Origin: Flectonema sp. DT1601
Lineage: Eukaryota > Euglenozoa > Diplonemea > Diplonemida > Diplonemidae
Direction: 5' to 3'
DNA length: 64,000 nucleotides
NCBI GenBank assembly: GCA_964019425.1
Contig: OZ025791.1
Span: 844,501 to 908,500, forward strand
Part shown: in pieces, positions 32,226-41,350 of the stretch
Numbering within the stretch: position 1 is the first letter of the stretch
Layout: each line of letters starts with the position of its first letter
Translations under genes and position numbers: made by a program
Notes under the pieces: model-generated
What the model was told of the DNA's origin: nothing
The model's input: the letters and a program-made list of their open reading frames with translations, nothing else
Database searches by the model: none

Positions 32226-33548
32226 ATGCTTCGAACGACTACCATAAAATACTGCCGCCCTATGTGGAGTACAGGTGATTTTGATCAAAGAAAACCACCA
32301 CTGGCTGACCAAGATGTCGATCATGCCTTTTCACTTAGCAATATAACCCAAGGCAAGTTTATTACTACAGTACCAGGACAGAGTGCTCATGCAGCAGCTT
32401 GGGGGATGGCTGCGACTACTCTGGATATCCCTGTTGTAAATCATAATCAGGTTTGTTGCTGTTTGTTTTTTAAAGTGTGAGTAAAAAAGTAAAAAAGTGA
32501 AGTTATTCCAATTATTTTTTTTAGAATCTGTTTATGCTGTCTGGTGTTCAACAAAAGACATAAAAAACAGGCTCAAATAAATGAACAGACACATCTCAAC
32601 GAATCAGTTGCCAATCATTATCAAATATTCGACAGTCCTATGGAGGAGGGTGTGGCTGGTGTTTGGAATTTTCCATATTTCTTTAATCAAGAAGAACAAA
32701 AAAAGGTTCAAGAAGAGTTGAGTCCCCGTTTTCGAGATCCAAACTACAGCGTCCAAGTAAAGAATACTTTCACACTTATGAAGAATAGCAGATTCGTTGA
32801 CGGGACAGGAACAGATGATTCCGTTAGAAATAGTTCTTTACGTCATGGATGGGTTGAGAGAAATCATCCCGCGATATCTCATGTTGGAAGGAGGAATTTA
32901 GTTCACGTGTCAGAAAGGAATTGTGAAGCGAGAAAAAAAAATTTCTTAACATTTGAAAATCTCCCTGCTATCAGAAACATGCGAGACAAAGTGTGGACAC
33001 ATTTCTCATCACCAAGACCAGCAACACGTTCATGGAAGGGACAATCTCCTCAAGAGTGGTTTCCAGTCTTGGACAGAAAACCTAATTTGGTACGGTGTTC
33101 CGAGTGGATGGAACACACTTCAGGAATGAATTCACATATAAAACCACCGTCATTTGGTAATTATATTTGTATTGTTAACTTATTCACTTATGGATTATTA
33201 CAACTATGTCATCCCGATCATCAGTTTCATAAAGAGACTGAGTACTACGACACTAGTCGAAATATAGAAATTCCTGATGGTCATTTACCCGCTACTAAGA
33301 TTGTGTTACTTCCTGGTTCATTAACTATTTTAAAATATGATGGGAGGTGGTTAATACCATATGGATATTCCTATGAACAAGATCAAATATATAGAGGATC
33401 TACCTTCCCGAAAGACTACCGAGTCTCTCTAATGTTTTCTCACTTCTCAAAAACAAACCCTGGAATGAATTCAGAGGAACCTATAATGAAGTACGATTCA
33501 TGTCCTGACAACGGTCTTCCAGACCCTTCTCTTGCTGGTAAATCATAA
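32226..33548 (+). CDS. AlkB-fold (2OG-Fe oxygenase-like) protein lacking iron ligands
   Basis: Two exons (32226-32450, 32571-33548), 400 residues. Residues 80-400 follow the ALKBH pattern: a front segment FPYFFNQEEQKKVQEEL, then the double-stranded helix core NSHIKPPSFGNYICIVNLF, LLPGSLTILKYDGRWLIPYG and YRVSLMFSHF. In active AlkB enzymes the iron is held by H-x-D...H and 2-oxoglutarate by a final Arg. Here HxD reads HIK, the distal His position reads Tyr in LIPYGYS, while the Arg (YRVSLMF) remains. I infer a catalytically inactive or re-purposed member related to the ALKBH7/8 group. The first 75 residues are unrecognised. The intron is 120 bp, in phase 0, ending TAAAAAACAG; a nearer AG at 32524 would give an early stop. 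Start chosen at the first ATG after the acceptor at 32202. Confidence 0.6.
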
Positions 33549-33712
33549 AAAACATTTATTATTGTATTATGCGGGTTTAGAATACCTGCTCCTCTCTATT
33601 TATTGCATCCTTCAATTAACGTGGGAAAACATTGTAAACTTTTAGTAGAGGGTTAGATAACAAGACATCTTTTCCTTCTTATTCTTCAGTAATTTCAAAA
33701 GAAAAAAACAAA

Positions 33713-34843
33713 ATGCATCGTAACCTTATCCGCAATAGGATTTCATTGATAAAACAGAAGCGTTTCTGTAGTTCGTATGATAAGACATTCGAGTCAGTTC
33801 AGGACTACTATGGAAAGGTTCTTTCAACAAACAATGACTTAAAGACTACTGCGTGTACAGCTTTTGATCGACCACATCCAGTGATTTTAGAAAGTATAAA
33901 AAAGATTCCAGATGCAGTCACTGAAAAGTTCTACGGTTGTGGCACTCCTCTACCGTTAGGTATAAAAGATCTCACGATTTTAGATTTAGGAAGTGGTTCT
34001 GGTAGAGATGCTTATATCGCATCTGACTTAGTTGGTAAGAACGGAAGCGTTGTCGGCATCGATATGACAGAAGAACAGTTATCAGTAGCAACTGATAATG
34101 CTGATGAGTTCTGTACTAAGACTCTGGGATATCCTTCTTCAAACATGACTTTTAAAAAAGGTTTTATCGAATACCTCGACAAGGCTGGTATTGCTGATTC
34201 CTCCATTGACATGATCATATCAAACTGTGTTCAGAACTTATCACCTGATAAACCTCGTGTTATATCTGAAGCCTATAGGGTCTTAAAAGATGGAGGTGAG
34301 TTTCACTTTTCCGACGTCTATGCCGACAGAAGACTTCCAACTGCTGTCACATCAAACGAAGTACTTTGGGGAGAGTGTATCGCAGGAGCCATGTACATCG
34401 AAGACTTCGTTAGAGAAGTTCAGAAGGCAGGGTTTGATGATCCTCGTGTATTAGCTGCTACTGAGATTGTTGTTCAGGATCCAGAACTTCGTGAGATTTG
34501 TGGAGAAGCGAAGTTTTACTCAATCACTTACAGATTATTTAAGCTTCCTGGAATGCTTGAAACAAAGTGTGAAGACTATGGTCAGTTTGCTGTCTACAAG
34601 GGTACTATTCCTGGATACCCAAACTCTTTCACACTTGATGATCATCATAAGTTAGAAACAAACAAACCATTTTTAGTCTGCGGTAATACTGCTGCGATGT
34701 TAGGAGAGAATGGAGTTAGTTGGTTATCACCACACTTTACTATTCATGGTGATCGTAGTAATCATTATGGATTATTCGATTGTGGTCCTTCACCTGTAAC
34801 TACATCAACTGTTGCAGCTCCTGCTGGAGGAGCATGTTGTTAG
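33713..34843 (+). CDS. AS3MT: Arsenite methyltransferase (AS3MT/ArsM family)
   Basis: 376 residues, intronless. S-adenosylmethionine-dependent methylation of As(III) via bound thiols. Motif I is LDLGSGSGRDAYIAS; further motifs are VVGIDMTEEQL, ISNCVQNLSPDK and EAYRVLKDGGEFHFSDVYADR. The conserved arsenic-binding cysteines are all visible: TTACTAF near residue 47, SNCV near residue 170 and WGEC near residue 222. A C-terminal Cys pair (GGACC) is also typical of the family. The first 20 residues (MHRNLIRNRISLIKQKRF) are strongly basic and could be a mitochondrial presequence, which is unusual because animal AS3MT is cytosolic. Acceptor-like TTCTTCAG ends at 33689, 23 bp before ATG. Confidence 0.93.
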   Translation: MHRNLIRNRISLIKQKRFCSSYDKTFESVQDYYGKVLSTNNDLKTTACTAFDRPHPVILESIKKIPDAVTEKFYGCGTPLPLGIKDLTILDLGSGSGRDAYIASDLVGKNGSVVGIDMTEEQLSVATDNADEFCTKTLGYPSSNMTFKKGFIEYLDKAGIADSSIDMIISNCVQNLSPDKPRVISEAYRVLKDGGEFHFSDVYADRRLPTAVTSNEVLWGECIAGAMYIEDFVREVQKAGFDDPRVLAATEIVVQDPELREICGEAKFYSITYRLFKLPGMLETKCEDYGQFAVYKGTIPGYPNSFTLDDHHKLETNKPFLVCGNTAAMLGENGVSWLSPHFTIHGDRSNHYGLFDCGPSPVTTSTVAAPAGGACC

Positions 34844-35194
34844 TGTTTTGAGTCCAGTTATCAGTTTCCGCAAGCGGGAACTGCTGTCTGATTTTTTCTC
34901 ATTTTCTGTCATTTTAGAGACAAAGTACGATCAAGATCGCAATAGTAGCTTATAGTAGTCAGGGATCCCCCATATAGCTGCTATGCTACCGCGTCTTCAT
35001 CGAACGCGTTCTCATTTTTAGTTTCTTTTTTTCTTTCTCACTCGTATCGTAACGTTACTCCTTTTGAGTGGCTTTTTTATATTTTTTAGTTTTTTTTTTT
35101 TTTTTCCCCTTCTGCCATCCCTTTCAGAAGGCAATGTGATCACACGAATTAAATTATGTCTTTGATAATGTACCTTTGAATATTTTACTCTAAC
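34844..35194. other. Intergenic, no gene recognised
   Basis: Contains a poly-T run (about 35089-35104) and a T-rich stretch. It ends in an ACTCTAACAG acceptor-like site at 35196, followed by a roughly 90-bp putative 5' leader. Confidence 0.55.
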
Positions 35195-35287
35195 AGGTGG
35201 AAGTTGTAAAGGTGTGGTCACAGGTTCGTTAATATTTTTACTTATCATCAGAAAAAAAAAAGAAAAAAAAAAAGAAAGTAATAAAAT

Positions 35288-35815
35288 ATGAGAGGAAGAT
35301 ACGACTCAAGAGACAGATACCGGGACAGGTATGACAGTCGTGATAGATATGAAAGGCGTAGGTATGACAGTCGAGACAGATACGACAGACGTCACGATTC
35401 TCGTGATAGAGACAGAAATAGAAGAGATGAACGACCAGTCTGCTACGACTACCAAAAGGGTGGATGCAGTAGAGATAGATGTAGATTTTCACACAATGAT
35501 AAAAGTCGTGATCGCACCAGGTTTGATCACCCACCTGTTGATAAAAAGAAGCTTGTCTGCTTCGATTTTGAAAAAGGAACCTGCAGATTCGGTGAAGACT
35601 GCAAATTCGACCACAGTATGACCAGAAAGGTATGCACGTCAACACTAATATTAAATAATGACATAATGATATTTATTTTATAACAACTAAAACAGAAACG
35701 CGGAGAGGCTGAGCCAGTAAGACTATCGAGCTCCGAAGAAAGATTCCAAAAGCGTCAAGGAGCAGAAACCACAGAACGTAAATATGACTGGGAAGGAGGA
35801 GCAGAACAAGAGTAG
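35288..35815 (+). CDS. Small CCCH zinc-finger protein with RD/RY repeats
   Basis: Two exons (35288-35629, 35696-35815), 153 residues. The N-terminal 50 residues are a repetitive Arg/Asp/Tyr region (units like RYDSRDRY). Two CCCH fingers follow: CYDYQKGGCSRDRCRFSH and CFDFEKGTCRFGEDCKFDH. The tail is charged and ends in DWEGGAEQE. This is typical of RNA-binding regulators or splicing-associated proteins; no orthologue is named. The intron is 66 bp, phase 0 (GAAAG/GTATGC...CTAAAACAG/AAACG), and without it the frame stops soon after the second finger. Confidence 0.8.
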
Positions 35816-36219
35816 GACAAGTAACCGCAAGCGTGTTTTTGCCTACATTTGCCTTCACTAGTAGGTGTAAGTATAACTTCTTTTAGTGAATTACATTACT
35901 AAGAAGAAGAACAGAGCAGTAATATCTGCCTCAACTTACGAAACTAATTAGCGGTTTGCTACACCGATGTGTCAATTCGAGAGGGAGGGGGAAAAAAATA
36001 AAAAAGAGGGAACGTTTTTCCATCCTGTTTTTTTTAAAGAAAATTAGTGTTGTTCCAATATGATCCTTTTAACATAACAAGGACAGAGGGTAGTGATGAA
36101 TTCTTGTTTAAATAAATGAAATTTCAAACTAACAGTGAAAAACAAACATAATGTGTGGAGAAAGTTTACAAAAACAAGTTGTTGTTGAAAACCTAAAATA
36201 ATAAATCTATTTTCTCATC
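35816..36219. other. Intergenic, no gene recognised
   Basis: AT-rich, no open frame of note. It ends with TATTTTCTCATCAG (36221), an acceptor-like site 17 bp before the helicase start. Confidence 0.55.
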
Positions 36220-36238
36220 AGCATCACGTAATATATAA

Positions 36239-38084
36239 ATGGCTTATGTACCACCATCTCAACGGAGGAGGATGGCTGAAGGGGAGCAGCCCCCTCCAGT
36301 AAGCAACGACGAACCCAGATCAAGCGGGAAAGGAGGAGGTAAGGGTCCCAGCAAGGGTAATTTCAGAGGTGAGGATGCAGGAGAAAATGGTTCTTTCGGA
36401 GGAGGATATGGTGGTGGGAAGGGAGCAGGAAAGGGATGGAGAGGTGGAAAGAAGGGAGGAATGGAGAATGAAGGACAAGAGCGTACTACCTGGGGAAACA
36501 GAGGAACAGATGAATCTTCTCTCGAAGAATTGTTCCAAAACACCCGTCACGCTACAGGTTCGAACTTCGAGAAATCCGAACCGATTGAAGTTGAGATAAC
36601 TGGCGCTGAGATTACTCCACTTGAGGATTTCGAAGACTGTGAACTCGCTGAGGCTCTCCTTTTAAATATCAACCGATCAAAGTATAGAAAACCAACTCCT
36701 GTTCAACGTAATACTATTCCAATTATGCTTGGAGGGTATGATTTAATGGCGTGTGCTCAGACAGGTTCTGGAAAGACTGCGGCATTCTTATTCCCAATTA
36801 TCCACACACTACTTGATGTAGGACCAAGACCTTACAGATCAAAGATTGCTAGACATCAGGTTGCACCAGAGGCGCTTGTTTTAGCGCCAACCAGAGAGTT
36901 GGCTGTTCAGATCCACACGGAAGCTAAGAAGTTTAGCTACCGATCAGACCTACGATGTGTTGCGATATACGGTGGAATGGATATGAGAGTTCAAGCACAA
37001 GATTTAGACGACGGTTGTCAAATCCTTGTTGCAACTCCAGGAAGACTTCTTGACTTCTGTACTGCCAGAGACCGTACTGGTAAGGGAGGTAAGAATGGAC
37101 CTTCGCCAAAGGTAAGTTTGACTAACATATGGCATTTCTGTATTGATGAGGCTGACAGAATGCTTGACCTCGGATTTGAGCTTCAAATCAATCAAATTAC
37201 ATCCCAGAGAGGTATGCCTCCTGCTGCTCACAGACAAACTGTAATGTTCTCAGCCACCTTCCCAGAGAGCATACAGAAACTCTCAAGAGAATTCCTTAAG
37301 GAACAATACTGCTTTGTGAAGGTTGGAAAGGTTGGATCTACCAACGCGGGGATTACCCAAACTTTGGAATTTTGTGCCGACTCAAAAAAAAGAGACTTTC
37401 TGTTGTTGTTGATGAAGCACGCAGGAGCCTACCACGCAAAGAGACTTGCGTTGATCTTTGTTGATACTAAGAGAGATGCTAATGATTTAGTTGGATTCTT
37501 AGTAAACGGTGGGTTTGAAGCAACGTCTATCCACGGAGACAGATCACAAGAAGAGAGACTTGCAGCTTTAAAGTCATTCAAGTCTGGTGTAACTCCAGTT
37601 CTCGTTGCGACTGATGTCGCAAGTAGAGGATTAGATATTCCGAATGTGTCTCATGTTGTTCAATATGATTTAGCTCATAATCTTGATGACTATGTTCACA
37701 GGATTGGTAGAACTGGTAGAGCAGGTAACACTGGTACAGCTACAGCATTCTACAATCAGAAGAACAGATCCGTCGCTAAGGCACTTCTTGGATATCTCTC
37801 CCAGCATGGTCAAGACATTCCTCAGGGTCTTGTTGACATTGCTTCTCAGGCATCTACACTACCATCACGCTCTAATGGAAAGTCAGCGACTACAACCACC
37901 ACTCGCGCGTCTGCCAGAAGAGGACTCTCTGGAGATCCATCTCCTCCTCCTCAGACTTACACTGCTGGGAATATGTGTGTAATTTATTCTTTGTTGTTTT
38001 TATTTCCAAATTTCTTTTAAAAAATAACAACTATCAAAAAACAGTGCTATGAGTATGATGGGATCAGGAGGAGGACAATACTAG
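36239..38084 (+). CDS. DDX3: DEAD-box RNA helicase of the Ded1/DDX3 type
   Basis: Two exons (36239-37974, 38045-38084), 591 residues. The N-terminus MAYVPPSQRRR matches the YVPP motif of Ded1/DDX3; it is followed by a Gly-rich, Lys-containing low-complexity region. The Q motif is PTPVQRNTIPI. Helicase motifs: AQTGSGKT (173-180), PTRELAVQ, TPGRL, DEAD (303-306), SAT (338-340), ATDVASRGLDIP and HRIGRTGR. The protein unwinds RNA during translation initiation. The last intron (70 bp, GTGTGT...AAAAACAG) lies only 13 codons before the stop. Spliced, the end reads AMSMMGSGGGQY; unspliced translation gives a hydrophobic, Phe-rich end unlike the family. An insert GKGGKNGPSPK precedes the DEAD motif, as in DDX3 proteins. 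Confidence 0.93.
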
Positions 38085-38372
38085 ATAGCAGGCAGTGAAG
38101 TGATAGCGAACAATAAAGTTGTTCAAAGCTCCGTCAGATTGACGTGCGTACTGTGCGAATGCTCGTCTCGTCATTGCAGACAGATCTATGTGTTGAATAC
38201 AACGTGACCAGACGGGTAAAAAGTTACCTTTGTTAGTAGTTATTCCACCATTTTTTTTTAATCCCGTTTCTTTTGTTTTTTTTTTGCATTCGGCACTTAC
38301 AACAAACCATAACCAGTCAGGTAGGAAGATAGTACCCACATAACTTCTATTTGCCTCTTAGACACCAACCTT

Positions 38373-38396
38373 CCCATTATACTAAAGTATAATGGG
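38373..38396. other. Perfect 11-bp inverted repeat with 2-nt loop
   Basis: CCCATTATACT at 38373-38383 and AGTATAATGGG at 38386-38396 are exact reverse complements separated by AA. It lies about 290 bp after the helicase stop, so it may be a structure in the 3' untranslated region or a residual transposon end. Confidence 0.8.
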
Positions 38397-39451
38397 TTGC
38401 TTCATTCATATCAGTTGTGTATGCCACAGACCTGCATAAATATTTTTCTTTAAAGGAGATCGACATTACTCGTTCCCTTGTTGGTTTTAATAAAGCATTT
38501 CTCGTTACCCATTTCTTGTGGGTTACTAATGGTGAGGGGGGGGAAAAATAGGAAAAAAGAAAAAGAAAATAAATAACTGGTGGACCTCATGAATCAAGAC
38601 AGTGGCTTGAGTGGTCGGAAAGGTGTTGAAGCCTACCTCCCTGCGACAAAAAAAAAAAAAACATAAATAAATAAGGGACCCGCAAACCCGCTCCTGTAGT
38701 AATTCCTGTTTTTTGGTGGCAAAGGTTGGGTCATCGCAAGTATCTATTGTTTTTTTCATATCTCAAACAACACTTACGTTAATTATTGTGAAATATTCGA
38801 TGAAGGGAAAAAAAAAAAAAAAAAAAAAAAAACCGAAGAAAAGTTAAAAAAAAACAAAAAGAAAAAAAAAAAAAAAAAAAAACTTTCTCTTTATTATCTA
38901 TTTACTGAGAAGTGGATCAGGTGGCCCGGTGTTTGCAAGAAACATTGATGAAAGGAAAAATAAAATTAAATTAAATAAACAAATTTTACATTGTTGATGT
39001 GAGTGGTTTTGTTCGTTTTATAGCTGATTGTTATTTAATTTCTGAGGCAGCAGGTGTTCGCAGGGAAACCTCACAAGGTTGCTCCCGCACTCTGATATGA
39101 AGAAGCTGCATTTCGTTTATTGTTATCAAATTTGTAGCAATACTCTATTTCTTTTTTCTTCTTTTTTTTCCATGTTTGATGATGGCAAACTGCAAAGAAA
39201 AAAAAAAAAAAAGGTTAAAATTACCGACCAAATGTCCACATGTTCTTCACAAAAGAAAAAACAATACAGCAATGGGAGTTAATGATTATTTTTCTTGTGA
39301 GTTTTCTTCCTCCTCCTTTTGTTATTTTTGTATTTATACCGTGACTAGTGTCACTGTGTCGCAAGAAAAAACAAGCAAAAGTCGTTTTTATGGATTTTCC
39401 TTTTTATTCTGTTGCATTGGTTGTGTGCTTTTGTACTGCTCACGGTTTTTC

Positions 39452-39651
39452 NNNNNNNNNNNNNNNNNNNNNNNNNNNNNNNNNNNNNNNNNNNNNNNNN
39501 NNNNNNNNNNNNNNNNNNNNNNNNNNNNNNNNNNNNNNNNNNNNNNNNNNNNNNNNNNNNNNNNNNNNNNNNNNNNNNNNNNNNNNNNNNNNNNNNNNNN
39601 NNNNNNNNNNNNNNNNNNNNNNNNNNNNNNNNNNNNNNNNNNNNNNNNNNN
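39452..39651. other. Assembly gap (200 N)
   Basis: Exactly 200 N, the same size as the gap at 2376, so likely a placeholder of unknown true length. Confidence 0.95.
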
Positions 39652-39925
39652 AGGTGAGCAGTAATAATTCTAATCAGCAGTTTCAGTGAGAACGAAATAA
39701 TAAAAAATAACAAAAAAAAAAAAAAAAAAAAAAATAATAATTTTAAAAGTTAATGTAGTGTGCTAAGTTTGCTCTGTTGTGTTTTTCATCTTCTTCTTCT
39801 TTCCCTCACAAAAGCTCGCCTTCATTCAACAATACATTGATGGATTTACAGGGAAAAAAAAAAAAAAAAAAAAAAAATTATATTTATATTTCGACTAGAC
39901 TAAATAATAGCACAACAAAGAAAGA

Positions 39926-40331
39926 ATGGCAATCATTGATGGATACGTTATGACTATGATGGGGCTACTGGGTACCGTATCCTTTATTCCATACTACTTG
40001 TTTATAAATATCAGATTTATTGATAACTTTATACTGATAACTGGATTGATATCAATAGTATTCTGTCTCATAGGACTGCTGTTGGTTGGTTCTATTGCAA
40101 GAGCGAGTTGGAGGACACAGGCGAGAGAACGTAAGAAGATGCAGTATGTTGTTATTTATTAATCTATCTGAATGAATCACGGAAAAAAAACAAACAAACA
40201 AACAAACAAACAGGAGAAGAGTACAGCCTTCTCATGATTTCTTTTCAACAGGACGTACTTTCACATCACCGATGAAGCCGAGAAGACAAGTTGTTGAGAC
40301 TCATGCCACCATTCGAATAGACGAGCTTTAG
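39926..40331 (+). CDS. Small two-transmembrane protein
   Basis: Two exons (39926-40143, 40214-40331), 111 residues. Two hydrophobic helices (about residues 8-28 and 35-57) are linked by a short loop, followed by a basic segment (RASWRTQARERKKMQ) that should be cytosolic. The spliced tail reads RRVQPSHDFFSTGRTF and ends IRIDEL. Family not recognised; size and topology resemble small ER or mitochondrial membrane-complex subunits. The 70-bp intron starts GTATGTTG and ends in (AAAC)n plus AG; joining completes a CAG codon and opens 39 further codons. Acceptor-like AG at 39897-39898. Confidence 0.65.
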
Positions 40332-41330
40332 ATTTCACAGCCATGCCTTCTTCGGATGGAATACTAACGATTTTAGACACACTGCGACTATAGGTAGATC
40401 ATAATTTTTAATTTTTATATATCATTATTTCTTACAAACACTTTAAATTTATAATACGAGACTCATTCCAATGACAGTTTTCATTTTAGAGATTCAGTTT
40501 TGCATATTAATCTCATGTATGTTGTTGGGTTATTAGTTCTTATTTTTTTGTTTTGTTTTTCCAATTCACTTTGCGTTTATTGTGTTAAATTGAAATTATG
40601 ATTTTTCAGCTTTTGTAGCTTCGACTTTTTTTTATTTTTTATAATTTATAAAATTATTTCTTCTAATGTCGTGTATTGTACAAACACAAAAAAAAAACTT
40701 TTGAAAAAAAAAAAAAAAAAAAAAAAAAATACGGGTGGAATTATCCTAGTCCTAGTCACTGCCTTTTGTTCTTAAATAAGAAAAAAGCATCGCTTGAAAA
40801 AAAAAAAAAAAAAAAAACTGCTTTTTAGTATATCGTTGTTGCGGTTATTTTTCGTCAGCTATTTACAAAAGTGAATTTGTTCGCTTTAAAATGACGAGGA
40901 TAATAATTGCTAAGTTTTTTTTCGTCCCTCGGAAGGGGGATCATTTCTTCGCAAATGAACCAGCCACGATTTTTTCATAAACTTACTATGCAGTAAAAAA
41001 AGAGAAAAAAAAAAAATCAGGAAACCAGCAAAAATCCCAGCTGCCTTTTTTCCCTGGGGGGAGAAAAGAAAAAAAGAAAAGAAAAGAAAAGAAAAAAAAA
41101 AAAAAATTCTATTCTTCATTATTTACCTCTCGCATTTGTTACAGCTTCGGTTACTGTGTTTTTTTAAATATTTCTTCTTAAGACAAGAAAAGAAAAGAAA
41201 AAAAAAAAAAACTCTTCTGTGTAATAATACTTCCCAAACATACATTATTCCTTCATACATGAGAAACAATAATATGTGTCAAATACGAATTTAAGACAGT
41301 GGCGTGTCCTCTGTTTTTACTTTCTTGTTA
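40332..41330. other. Intergenic, 1 kb, homopolymer-rich
   Basis: No gene supported. Long A runs (about 40705-40729, 40797-40817) and AAAAG-type repeats (41065-41105, 41190-41210). It ends with TTTTTACTTTCTTGTTACAG (41333), a strong acceptor-like site before VPS16. Confidence 0.6.
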
Positions 41331-41350
41331 CAGGATTCCACTTCACGACT

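Larger units (their letters stand above)
38085..39896. other. Intergenic with gap, hairpin and poly-A runs
   Basis: No complete gene is supported. It contains a perfect 11-bp hairpin at 38373-38396, several long poly-A runs (about 38804-38832, 38863-38882, 39710-39733) and a 200-N gap at 39452-39651. Immediately right of the gap a short frame VSSNNSNQQFQ-stop could be the tail of a gene lost in the gap, but the left flank shows no matching coding region. Confidence 0.5.

Noticed and set aside
32525-32563. Nearer AG (32524) as acceptor for the AlkB-like gene
   Set aside because: Splicing there gives a stop after 12 codons; the A-rich acceptor at 32570 keeps the frame open for 325 residues and matches the cis-intron pattern.
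41276-41350. Upstream extension of VPS16
   Set aside because: It needs a GTG start and translates through a TTTCTTGTTACAG acceptor; the ATG at 41351 fits the splice-site pattern of the other genes.
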